Below are positions 40,315-48,391 of a stretch of DNA of 64,000 nucleotides, one piece after another. Position 1 is the stretch's first letter. Each line of letters opens with the position of its first letter. The stretch covers positions 620,001-684,000 of the forward strand of contig NZ_VLLB01000002.1 of assembly GCF_007830455.1 (NCBI RefSeq). The letters are read 5' to 3'. The position numbers and the translations under genes are program-made. Origin of the DNA: Pseudoduganella lurida (lineage in GTDB: Bacteria; Pseudomonadota; Gammaproteobacteria; Burkholderiales; Burkholderiaceae_D). The notes beneath the pieces were generated by a model that searched no databases, was not told the DNA's origin, and saw only the letters and a program-made list of their open reading frames with translations.

Positions 40315-41700
40315 TCAGGCGGGCGTGGCGCGGCGCCAGCGGCGCAGTTTGTGACCGGACGCGGCGTACCAGAGGATCAGCGCGTAGCACGGCAGCATCA
40401 GCCAGTACGCTTCGCGCGGCGTAGCGAGATCGGACAGGCGGCCATACAGCAGCGGCATCACGGCGCCGCCGGCAATCGCCATCACCAGCACGGCGGACCC
40501 GCTCGCCGTGTAGCGGCCCAGTCCCTGCAGGGCCAGCGGCCAGATGGCCGGCCACACCATCGCGTTGGCAAGGCCCAGCAGCGCCAGGCACATGACGGTA
40601 TCCGGCACCAGCGGCACGCCGCTCCAGCCCAGCAGCGCCTGCGAGATGCCATGCGATTGCGTGGAACCCGTCGCCACGCCGATCGTGAACACGATGCCGA
40701 CGACGGCGGACAGCACCAGCGCACGCTGCTGCGACAGGTAGCGGGGAATCGCCACCACGCCGACCAGGTAGCCGATCACCATGCACACCATCGTGTACGA
40801 GGTCAGCACGCCGAAGCTGGCGACATTCAGTTCATGGCCATACAGGCTGATGGTGTCGCCGGCGATGACTTCCACGCCGACGTAGCAGAACAGCGCCATG
40901 GCGCCCAGCACCAGTTGCGGGAACTGCAGCACGCCGGTGCGCTCCACCTGCGCATCGACACCATCCGTCTCGGCCGGGATCTCGCGCAGGTTCGAGAAGT
41001 GGATGAACACCATGATCAGGAACAGCACGCCGGCCATGCAGGCATACGGGAACACCAGGCGCGTCGCCAGCGTGGCGCGCATGGCTTCACGCGCGGCTGG
41101 TTCCAGCGATGCCAGAGCCGTGTGCGAGAAGCTGTCGATATCGGCCAGCATCAGCGACGAGAACACCAGCGGCACGACCACGCCGGCGCCCTTGTTGAAC
41201 AGACCCATGATACTGATGCGCATGGCGGCGCTTTCGCGCGCGCCGATGCAGACGATGTAAGGATTGATCGCCGTCTGCATCAGCGTCATGCCGGTGGCCA
41301 GCGTGAACAGCGCGGCCAGGAACAGCTCGTAGTGCGTGGTCTGCGCGGCCGGGATGAACAGCAGCGCGCCGGCGCCCATGATGCCCAGGCCCAGCGTCAT
41401 GCCGCGCTTGTAGCCGATGCGGCTCAGTACCGCGGCCGAAGGCAGCGCCATCACCGTGTAGGCGATGTAGAACGCGAAGGTGACCCACAGGGCCTGGAAG
41501 TTGTTCAGGCCGCAGACGATCTTCAGGAACGGCACCAGCGAGCCATTGAGCCACGTGACGAAGCCAAGGATGAAGAACAGCAGGCCTACAAAAAGCATGC
41601 CGACCACCACCTCGCGCGTCGAGTCGGCAGCACGGTCGACTGGCTCGACCTTGCTCGCGCCCTTGTTCACGCCCTTACTCATGTCTGCGCTCATTTCCAT
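40315..41700 (-). CDS. FucP-type MFS sugar transporter (candidate GlcNAc permease)
   Basis: A 461-residue inner-membrane protein of the fucose:H+ symporter group within MFS: FVGLLFFILGFVTWLNGSLVPFLK, LPSAAVLSRIGYKRGMTLGLGIMGAGALLFIPAA and TLMQTAINPYIVCIGARESAAMRISIMGLFNKGAGVV. The QTxxNPYxxxxG block is diagnostic of the group that includes FucP, glucose/galactose permeases and NagP. It is first in an operon with a TonB receptor, and a GH20 hexosaminidase lies downstream, so N-acetylglucosamine is a reasonable substrate; fucose, galactose or glucose remain possible. Start choice among clustered ATGs (41700, 41694, 41682) is uncertain. Confidence 0.88.
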   Translation of the reverse strand: MEMSADMSKGVNKGASKVEPVDRAADSTREVVVGMLFVGLLFFILGFVTWLNGSLVPFLKIVCGLNNFQALWVTFAFYIAYTVMALPSAAVLSRIGYKRGMTLGLGIMGAGALLFIPAAQTTHYELFLAALFTLATGMTLMQTAINPYIVCIGARESAAMRISIMGLFNKGAGVVVPLVFSSLMLADIDSFSHTALASLEPAAREAMRATLATRLVFPYACMAGVLFLIMVFIHFSNLREIPAETDGVDAQVERTGVLQFPQLVLGAMALFCYVGVEVIAGDTISLYGHELNVASFGVLTSYTMVCMVIGYLVGVVAIPRYLSQQRALVLSAVVGIVFTIGVATGSTQSHGISQALLGWSGVPLVPDTVMCLALLGLANAMVWPAIWPLALQGLGRYTASGSAVLVMAIAGGAVMPLLYGRLSDLATPREAYWLMLPCYALILWYAASGHKLRRWRRATPA

Positions 41701-42087
41701 GCTGCGGCGCTCCGCAGGGTCACTGGGGTGGGCGGGTGCGGCGCGGTGCGGCGGATGAAGTGCTGTTGCATGAGGGTCCCCGTTGTTCGATGACCCATCC
41801 TAGCAACGGGGCGACGGCACCGCCAGCCCGCACCCGGCAATTCATAAGTATATGATTTTGTTGATAATGCCTGTTCAAAGGCCGCATTGGCGCTTACACT
41901 TCTTTACAGAGCCCGGCATTTGCAGGCGCGCCCCGCGGCGCAGGCCCGTGGCACGCCTTGCAAATCATTACAAAACGATGCGGGAAATTACAGCTTTGTG
42001 ACGGCCGAGCCACACACCCGCGGGGAAACTGAATAAACTGTTTTCGGCGCCGCCCCTGGCCAGACAACCTTTGACCTTTTCAAGCAC
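41701..42087. other. Intergenic region, 387 bp
   Basis: Divergent promoter region for the transporter-receptor operon (minus) and the NUDIX gene (plus). It contains an A/T-rich island at about 41840-41880 (CATAAGTATATGATTTTG, TTGATAAT), the likeliest promoter area. I see no clear operator palindrome, RNA gene or coding frame. Confidence 0.5.
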
Positions 42088-42558
42088 ATGATCTCGGTAG
42101 ACCTCGCCGGCCATCGCTTCCAGCTTCGCGCTGCGGCGGTCATCGCCGCTGACGACTTCATTCTGATCCATCGCATGGAAGGCCATGACGTCTGGGCCTT
42201 GCCCGGTGGCCGCGTCGATCCGGGCGAGTCCGGCCAGCAGACGGTGGTGCGGGAATTTGGCGAGGAGCTGGGCGTAACGGTGCAATGCGGCGCGCTGCTC
42301 TTCGTCGTCGAGAATTTCTTCAACGTGGATGACAAGCCCTGTCACGAGATTGGCCTGTATTTCCGTGCCACGCTGCCGGCCGGCTCGCCGCTGCTGGACA
42401 AAACGCGTTCCCACCCGGGTGTCGAAGGTCGGCACCGGCTGGAATTCAAGTGGGTGCACAAGTCGGCACTGGCAGATGCCGGTCTGCGGCCCTTGACGCT
42501 TTGCCAGGCGCTGTGCCAACCGCTCGCTGGCGTTCAGCACATCGTCCAGCGCGACTGA
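42088..42558 (+). CDS. NUDIX hydrolase
   Basis: A 156-residue cytoplasmic protein with a full Nudix box at about 40-63 (GGRVDPGE...REFGEELGV, matching GX5EX7REUXEEXGU). It would hydrolyse a nucleoside diphosphate linked to another group, using Mg2+ held by the REFGEE glutamates. The specific substrate is unknown. It is followed 5 bases later by a histidine-phosphatase gene, so the two are co-transcribed and may share nucleotide or sugar-phosphate housekeeping. Confidence 0.92.
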   Translation: MISVDLAGHRFQLRAAAVIAADDFILIHRMEGHDVWALPGGRVDPGESGQQTVVREFGEELGVTVQCGALLFVVENFFNVDDKPCHEIGLYFRATLPAGSPLLDKTRSHPGVEGRHRLEFKWVHKSALADAGLRPLTLCQALCQPLAGVQHIVQRD

Positions 42559-42563
42559 AGCAG

Positions 42564-43136
42564 ATGAGCATTTCTCTCGTCGTCGTGCGCCATGGCCGCA
42601 CCGCGTTCAACATCGAAGACCGCTACCTGGGTGCGCTCGATCCACCGCTCGACGCGGTCGGCATCGAACAGGCGGCGGCCCTAGCGCACGCGCTGCCGGC
42701 CGCGCTGGGCGGGCGTCCCACCGCGCTGACCTGCTCTCCCCGGCTGCGGGCCCGGCAGACTGCGGCCATCCTGGCGACGGCGTGGCGGCTGGAAGCGTCG
42801 GTGATCGATGCATTCGCCGAGCGCAATGTCGGCGTCTACGAAGGCCTGACGCGCGAAGAAGCGCAGGCGGCGTACCCTGCGCTATGGGCGCAGGACATCA
42901 CACGCCAGTGGCATGCCGCGCCAACCGGTGGCGAAAGCATCCAGGCGGTGTTCGACCGCGTGACGGCTGGCCTGGACCGACTGCGCCGCGATTTCCAGGG
43001 CCAGACCGTGGTACTGGTGGCGCACGGCTTCGTTGCGAAAGTCATCCGCGCGATCCTGACCGACCTGTCGCGCGAGGAATTCTTCCGCTATGCGCTGAAG
43101 AACGGTGAGTTCGCCCGCTATCAGTTAACGACGTGA
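42564..43136 (+). CDS. Histidine phosphatase family protein (phosphoglycerate-mutase-like)
   Basis: A 190-residue protein with the catalytic RHG (9-11) in SLVVVRHGRTAFNIEDRYLG, the CSPRLRARQTAAIL helix, an acidic EGLTREEAQ region and the second histidine in VVLVAHGFVAKVIRAIL. Such enzymes transfer or hydrolyse phosphate through a phosphohistidine; related ones include GpmB, CobC and broad phosphatases. It follows the NUDIX gene closely and converges on the GH39 gene with only 5 bases between stops. Confidence 0.92.
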   Translation: MSISLVVVRHGRTAFNIEDRYLGALDPPLDAVGIEQAAALAHALPAALGGRPTALTCSPRLRARQTAAILATAWRLEASVIDAFAERNVGVYEGLTREEAQAAYPALWAQDITRQWHAAPTGGESIQAVFDRVTAGLDRLRRDFQGQTVVLVAHGFVAKVIRAILTDLSREEFFRYALKNGEFARYQLTT

Positions 43137-43141
43137 CCTGA

Positions 43142-44824
43142 TCACTCCACCAGGAGCAGCGTCACACCCTGCCGCGGCAAGGCAAAGGTGATCCTGCCGC
43201 TGCCGCCGCGTGTCGCCAGTGCCGGCAGCGCGACGGGCTTCATCACCGATGCGGCCTCCATCCGGGCGTACTGCTTTTCGTTCGGCGACTGCGGGGAGCC
43301 CATGGCCTTCCACGCAGCGAAGGCGTTGGCATGGGCTTCATCGACGCGCCACTGCGTGACCTTGCCCGCCTTGCCGAGGCCGCGCAGGTTCAGCGTCACG
43401 GCGGCCTCCGGGCCGGCCACGTCGTCATCGTGGTAGTGCCACACGAGGACGGCGACCTTGCCGTCGCTGGCGCGCGAGGCCAGCACGCCCACATCGGCCC
43501 GGTTGCGCACACCACCCTTGACGATATCGTCGAGTGGCACTTCGCCATCGCTGGATGCAGTGAGCTGCGTGGCGCCCAGCTTGGAAAACATGCGGAACAC
43601 GTTCAGCACCGGCAGGTCGATGCCGTTGGTGGCCAGCTGGCGGTAGCCGGCGAACCACGGCTGGTCCTCGAACGTGAAGGCCCAGGTCAGCGCGCCATCC
43701 AGGTTGACCTGGTTGCGGTCGGCCAGCTGCCAGATGCGCTTGTAGCTGGCCGCCGTGTAGCTCGAGTACATGGTGCCGTTGCGGTAGGCGTTCTGCGGAC
43801 CGGGACAGGCCGCGCAGCCTTCCGGATCGTTCTCGCCGATGACGATCGGCTTGTCCTTCAGCTTCGGCACGGCGGCGATCTTGCGGAAACCCGCATCGAC
43901 ACCTTGCAGCTGCGTGGCGATCCCCATGCGCACGTGGCCATCGACGAAGCTGGGGTTGCCCTTCGCATGGAACGCGAGGAAGTCGGTCGGCGTGCCCGTT
44001 TCGCCGGTCGCGTAATTCGTGCCGTTGGCGACGTGGTCGAGGAAGGCATCCATGAACTTGCCGCCAGCGCCCGCGACATCCGGCCCGCCAACGCGCGCCT
44101 CGGGCAGCGCGCGCCGCACGCCGGCAATCGCGTAGTCGTGCAGCTTGTTGAACTCCGCCTGCGTGCCGGTCCAGTACGATGGGCCGTTCGGCTCGTTCCA
44201 CACTTCGAAGTACCAGGTCCTCACTTCGTCGCGGCCGTAGCGCTCGACGTTATGCTTCGTCCACTGGTACGCCAGCTCGCCCCACTTCGCGTAATCCTTC
44301 GGCGGCGCGTTCCAGCCGCCCTCGATCAGGTTGTACGAGAAACCGGGGCGCCAGGTGTGCTGGTACGGCGTGCCGGGCTTCGCGCTGGACAGCGCTTCCG
44401 GCATGAAGCCGATCTGCAGGTAGGGGCGCACGCCGCGCTGCAGGTAGCTGTCGATGATCGCGTCGGTCACGGTCCAGTCGTAGACCGGCTTGCCGTTCTT
44501 GTCCTCGGTGTACGCATTGGTGCTGCCCCACTTGAACGCGCCGGTGCCGTCGCCCGTATTGAGCAGGTTGTGTGCGCGGAAGTAAACGTCGCCGGGCCGC
44601 AGTTCACCCAGGTGCTGCAGCAGCTTGCGGCCATCCTTCATCGTCGCGTAGTTCGGTTCGTCCGCACCGAAGAAGCGCCAGATCGGTTTCAAAGGTCCGA
44701 CGGGTTTGCCGGCATCGACGTCGATATTGACCTGGAAAGGGGCGGCGGCCGGTTGGGCGTGGCTGGCCGCGAACGGCAGCAGCATGGCGGCGATGATGAC
44801 CGCGGTGACGGGGAAGGCGCGCAT
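43142..44824 (-). CDS. GH39 family glycoside hydrolase (probable beta-xylosidase), secreted
   Basis: A 560-residue protein with a signal peptide (1-23). The barrel has WRFFGADEPNYATMKDGRKLL, RAHNLL, the acid/base WYFEVWNEPN (Glu211) and nucleophile KPIVIGENDPEG (Glu331), the GH39 pattern. The C-terminal ~130 residues form the usual beta-sandwich (VAVLVWHYHDDD...). GH39 members are mainly beta-xylosidases; alpha-L-iduronidase and others also occur. AGGAG precedes ATG 44824. It probably follows the ThuA-like gene in one operon (127-bp gap). It may act on xylan fragments; it is not part of the xyloglucan array by position. Confidence 0.9.
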   Translation of the reverse strand: MRAFPVTAVIIAAMLLPFAASHAQPAAAPFQVNIDVDAGKPVGPLKPIWRFFGADEPNYATMKDGRKLLQHLGELRPGDVYFRAHNLLNTGDGTGAFKWGSTNAYTEDKNGKPVYDWTVTDAIIDSYLQRGVRPYLQIGFMPEALSSAKPGTPYQHTWRPGFSYNLIEGGWNAPPKDYAKWGELAYQWTKHNVERYGRDEVRTWYFEVWNEPNGPSYWTGTQAEFNKLHDYAIAGVRRALPEARVGGPDVAGAGGKFMDAFLDHVANGTNYATGETGTPTDFLAFHAKGNPSFVDGHVRMGIATQLQGVDAGFRKIAAVPKLKDKPIVIGENDPEGCAACPGPQNAYRNGTMYSSYTAASYKRIWQLADRNQVNLDGALTWAFTFEDQPWFAGYRQLATNGIDLPVLNVFRMFSKLGATQLTASSDGEVPLDDIVKGGVRNRADVGVLASRASDGKVAVLVWHYHDDDVAGPEAAVTLNLRGLGKAGKVTQWRVDEAHANAFAAWKAMGSPQSPNEKQYARMEAASVMKPVALPALATRGGSGRITFALPRQGVTLLLVE

Positions 44825-44951
44825 GGAGCTCCTGGCGTTGGTTGCGACCGGAGGGTGGCCGGTCGGTTGGTGGCTCGCGCGAGTGTAGCGCGGTGGCCGC
44901 AGTCCATCGCCGCCGGGGCGCTTCTGCTCACCAAGTTGATTGTCAGCGCGC

Positions 44952-45713
44952 CTACTTCGCCGGGCTGCCGGCAATGCCGTTGCCCGTGGCTGCCCAGTAG
45001 ATGCCGCCGTACAGGTGATGCCGGAATACCGGATCGGCGTACGTACCCGGCAGGTGGCCCAGCGCGGTGTAGAACGACCGGCCGCCATCGAAGGGGTGGT
45101 ACCAGCTCACGGGATGGAAACTGCCCATGCCGCCGTTCGGCTTCGGCGCGTACGTGGATTCGTCCACGGTGAGCAGATAGTGTAGGCCGGCGGTTTCCTC
45201 CTTGCCGAACTCATACCACTCCTCGGTCACGAGCGAACGGTCGGCGAAGCGTTCCATGCCGGGGAAGGCGCGGTCTGCCACCTTCAGCATGGCCGTCTGC
45301 ACGGGCGGATGGGTGGTGAACATGCGGCCGACCAGCTGGCGGTACCACGGCCAGCCATATTCGGTGTCCGATGCGGCATGCACACCGACATAGCCGCCGC
45401 CCTTGCGGATGTAGCGTTCGAAGGTACGGCGCTGCTCGTCGGTCAGGATGTCGCCGGTGGTGGACAGGAAGACGACGGCCTGGTACTTCGCCAGCTCCTG
45501 GTCCTTGAAGATGCGGCCGGCATCCTCGGTCCAGAACACGTTGAAGTCGTGCTGCTGCGCCAGCTCGCGCAGCGCCGTCACGCCTTCGTGGATCGATTCG
45601 TGGTGCCAGCCGGCGGTTTTCGAGAACACCAGGATGTTGAACTGGGCGGCGGAACAGTCCAGCGTCACGATGGCCAGCGCCGCGGCGGCACCCAGCCTGA
45701 ATACAGCTTTCAT
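44952..45713 (-). CDS. Secreted ThuA-like protein
   Basis: A 253-residue protein with a signal peptide (LGAAAALAIVTLDCSAAQ) and a ThuA domain (glutamine-amidotransferase-like fold): FNILVFSKTAGWHHESIHEGVTALRELAQQHDF, YQAVVFLSTTGDILTDEQRRTFERYIRKGGGYVGVHAASDTEYGWPWYRQLVGRMFTTHPPVQ, then HPVSWYHPFDGGRSFYTALGH. ThuA was named for trehalose utilisation. Secreted ThuA-like proteins are common beside glycoside hydrolases, but their reaction is not settled. It sits upstream of GH39, and a large inverted repeat lies upstream of its start. Confidence 0.87.
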   Translation of the reverse strand: MKAVFRLGAAAALAIVTLDCSAAQFNILVFSKTAGWHHESIHEGVTALRELAQQHDFNVFWTEDAGRIFKDQELAKYQAVVFLSTTGDILTDEQRRTFERYIRKGGGYVGVHAASDTEYGWPWYRQLVGRMFTTHPPVQTAMLKVADRAFPGMERFADRSLVTEEWYEFGKEETAGLHYLLTVDESTYAPKPNGGMGSFHPVSWYHPFDGGRSFYTALGHLPGTYADPVFRHHLYGGIYWAATGNGIAGSPAK

Positions 45714-46196
45714 CGAGTCTCCATTTGTTTTGATTTGTTTTGTTATCGGGCGAAGCTAATGGAGCGTGACGGCTTTGTCAACGCCGCGCCGGGTTCGCGC
45801 CGCGCTCCATCGCGCTGGCGGGGGTATGCATACGGTATGTGCCGCGAAAATCGGCTTTTTCCAAATACTTCTCCCTGCTTCTAAACGCCTCTATTTCCTG
45901 GGAATCGTTACGAAATGCCGATGCCCTGCCCTGCGAACGCCAGTACCGCCGCTTAGCAGGAACTCCAGCGAAATATCAGGAAGTAGAAGCGTTTAGAGCG
46001 GTTTAGAAAAAGCCAAAAAAACAGGGACCACCCCGATATTCCCGGCACGCGCGCGGCTGTTGCCACCGCAGCCTGATCCCAGGTGTGTGCAAGTGCTCTC
46101 GATGCATTCGCAAACGACTGGGTTCAGACCCGCGAAAGTGGCAGCAGCAAAGGTTGCTGCGGGCGCTCCCGCGGAGCCGATGATGGTGGCGGGAGC
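45714..46196. other. Intergenic region, 483 bp, with a large inverted repeat
   Basis: Lies between the end of the GH3 gene and the start of the ThuA-like gene. It holds the promoter of the latter and the inverted-repeat element at 45853-46014. The right part (46020-46196) is GC-rich without clear signals. I see no gene. Confidence 0.6.
45853..46014. repeat. Imperfect long inverted repeat (162-bp element)
   Basis: Left arm 45853-45900 and right arm 45977-46014 are imperfect reverse complements. They share GGCTTTTTC at the outside, CTTCTAAACGC in the middle and TTCCTG inside, with about 76 bases between. The right arm carries an extra internal copy of the TAAACSGCTCTAAACGC theme. Possible identities are a non-autonomous mobile palindrome, a structured RNA, or a regulatory cruciform. 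No flanking gene is needed to explain it. Confidence 0.65.
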
Positions 46197-48368
46197 TTAC
46201 TTCGGCAGCGCCAGCGTGGTTTTCGCCGCGATCGCATCCGACGCCCCGCCCAGCGAAAACACGTACTCGCCCGGCGCGCGCTGCCACGCGTGCGTGGCGA
46301 CGTCGTACATCGCCAGCAGACGCGGATCGACCGTCACGCTGACGGCCTTGCGCTCGCCCGGCTGCAGGGTCACCTTGTCCCAGCCGGCCAGGCGGCGCGG
46401 GGCTTCCCAGCCGCCCGCCTTCGGACCGACATACACCTGCGGCACGGCGGCGCCGGTGCGCTTGCCCGTGTTGGAGACGGTGAACTCGACGATCACCTTG
46501 TCGCCATCGCGCCGCGCCTGCAGGTCGCCGTACGAGTAGGTGGTGTACGACAGGCCGTGACCGAACGCGAACAGCGGCTTCCTGCCCGTCTTTTCGAACC
46601 ACTTGTAGCCGACGGCCGCGCCCTCGATATCATAGTCGGTGGTGGGGTGGCCGTCGTTGACCGCCGGATTGCCGTCGATCTTCGGCCGCGGCAGCTGGGC
46701 TTCCGAGACGGGGAACGTGGCGGGCAGGCGGCCGGACGGATTGACTTCGCCCGTCAGCACGCGCGCGATGGCCTCGCCGCCCGCCGTGCCCGGATACCAG
46801 GCCGCCAGTACCGCGCCCACCTTGCCGAGCCACGGCATCGTCACCGGGCCGCCCGTCTCCAGCACGACGACCGTGCGCTTGTTGGCACCGGCCACCGAGG
46901 CGATCAGCGCATCCTGGTTGTCCGGCAGGGACAGCGAGGGCGCATCGATGCTCTCGGCCGTCCACTGCGTGGCGAACACGATGGCCACGTCCGCGCCCTT
47001 CGCAACCCGGGCCGCCGCGGCGGCATCCTTCCCGTCGTGCCAGACGATTCTGGCGCTGCCCATCCTGGCCTGCAGCGCCTTCAGCGGCGACGACGGCAGG
47101 TAGACGATCGGCCCCGGGAAGCTCTTCGGTCCCAGGCCCTTGACGGCATTGCCGCCCGCCGGATGCACCTGTGCCGCGCCACCGCCGGAGAGCACGCCCA
47201 CGTCCGCATGGCCGCCGATGACGGCGATCGTCTTCACGCCGGCGGCCAGCGGCAGCAGGTCGCCCCCGTTCTTCAGCAGTACGATGCCCTCCTCCGCGAT
47301 GGAACGGCTGATCAGCGCGTGCGCGGCGAAGTCGATTTTCTCCGGCTCCACCTTCGGCTGCGGCGCATCCATCAGGCCGTTCGCATACATCGCGCGCAGG
47401 ATGCGGCGCGCCATGTCGTCCAGCCGCGCCGGCGGCACGTGGCCGTTGTTCACGGCCTCCTTCAGCGCGGGGCCGAAATACTGCGACTTGTCGAACGGCC
47501 AGCCGGACTGCTGGTCCAGCCCGTTGTTGGCGGCCTGCGTGGTGGAATGCGTGCCGCCCCAGTCCGACATCACGAAGCCCTTGTAGCCCCAGTCCTTCTT
47601 CAGCACCTGGTTCAGCAGCCAGTCGCTCTCGCAGGCATACACGCCGTTGACGCGGTTGTACGAGCACATCACGGAACCGGGATCGCCCCGCTCGATGGCG
47701 ATCTGCAGCGCCAGCAGGTCGGACATGCGGCCGGCCGCTTCGCCGATCTTCACGTCGATCGTGTTGCGGTTGGTTTCCTGGTCGTTGAAGGCGTAGTGCT
47801 TGACGGTGGCCACGATCTGGTTCGACTGCACGCCGCGGATATGTTCGCCCGTCGAGATCCCGGCCAGCAGCGGATCCTCGCCGCCGTATTCGAAGTTGCG
47901 GCCGTTGCGCGGCTCGCGCATCAGGTTCACGGCACCGCCCAGCATCACGTTGTGGCCGGACAGCCGTGCTTCGCGGCCGATCATCGCGCCGCCGTCGTAG
48001 GCGAGCTTCTGATTCCACGTCGCGGCGCTGGCGAGCCCGGACGGCAGCGCGGTGCGTTCGCGCGGCTGCGGCGAGGGCTGCGTGGCCACGCCAATGCCGG
48101 CATCGGTCTGCCATTGCGGCGGCACGTTCAGGCGCGGGATGCCGTGGATGAAGCCGGCCGTGTAGGGAATCGCTTCCGCGGGCGGCTTCACGCCATGGAT
48201 CTCGGCACCGAAGTAGCCGAACACCAGGCGCAGCTTTTCATCCTGCGTCATCTGCGCCACGGTGGACTGGGCGCGGGCATCCGGATCGGGCGCCGCGTGG
48301 GCACCACCGGCGAGCAGCAAGGCCATTGCAGCCACCAGCATTTTTTTGACCGGCATCTTCGTTTTCAT
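46197..48368 (-). CDS. GH3 beta-glucosidase, xyloglucan cluster
   Basis: A 723-residue exported enzyme. ATG 48368 is preferred: GGAGACAAC precedes it and it gives a compact signal peptide (MPVKKMLVAAMALLLAGGAHA). GH3 blocks: QMTQDEKLRLVFGYFG, VMLGGAVNLMREPRNGRNFEYGGEDP, ATVKHYAFNDQETNRNTID, nucleophile FVMSDWGGTHS (Asp269), the second alpha/beta domain (EEGIVLLKNGGDLLPL, VVVLETGGPVTMPW) and a C-terminal fibronectin-III-like domain (KPLFAFGHGLSYTTYSY). It should trim unsubstituted glucose from the cellotetraose backbone after xylose and galactose are removed. It is last in the xyloglucan array, just after GH31. Confidence 0.93.
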   Translation of the reverse strand: MKTKMPVKKMLVAAMALLLAGGAHAAPDPDARAQSTVAQMTQDEKLRLVFGYFGAEIHGVKPPAEAIPYTAGFIHGIPRLNVPPQWQTDAGIGVATQPSPQPRERTALPSGLASAATWNQKLAYDGGAMIGREARLSGHNVMLGGAVNLMREPRNGRNFEYGGEDPLLAGISTGEHIRGVQSNQIVATVKHYAFNDQETNRNTIDVKIGEAAGRMSDLLALQIAIERGDPGSVMCSYNRVNGVYACESDWLLNQVLKKDWGYKGFVMSDWGGTHSTTQAANNGLDQQSGWPFDKSQYFGPALKEAVNNGHVPPARLDDMARRILRAMYANGLMDAPQPKVEPEKIDFAAHALISRSIAEEGIVLLKNGGDLLPLAAGVKTIAVIGGHADVGVLSGGGAAQVHPAGGNAVKGLGPKSFPGPIVYLPSSPLKALQARMGSARIVWHDGKDAAAAARVAKGADVAIVFATQWTAESIDAPSLSLPDNQDALIASVAGANKRTVVVLETGGPVTMPWLGKVGAVLAAWYPGTAGGEAIARVLTGEVNPSGRLPATFPVSEAQLPRPKIDGNPAVNDGHPTTDYDIEGAAVGYKWFEKTGRKPLFAFGHGLSYTTYSYGDLQARRDGDKVIVEFTVSNTGKRTGAAVPQVYVGPKAGGWEAPRRLAGWDKVTLQPGERKAVSVTVDPRLLAMYDVATHAWQRAPGEYVFSLGGASDAIAAKTTLALPK

Positions 48369-48391
48369 TGTTGTCTCCATCTTCTTCATCA

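Noticed and set aside
37413..40424. 1003-codon plus-strand frame opposite the second TonB receptor
   Set aside because: Same antisense artefact; the product lacks any domain or signal peptide.
45853..46014. Integron attC site
   Set aside because: The GTTRRRY/RYYYAAC core sites are not present, and no integrase or cassette is nearby.
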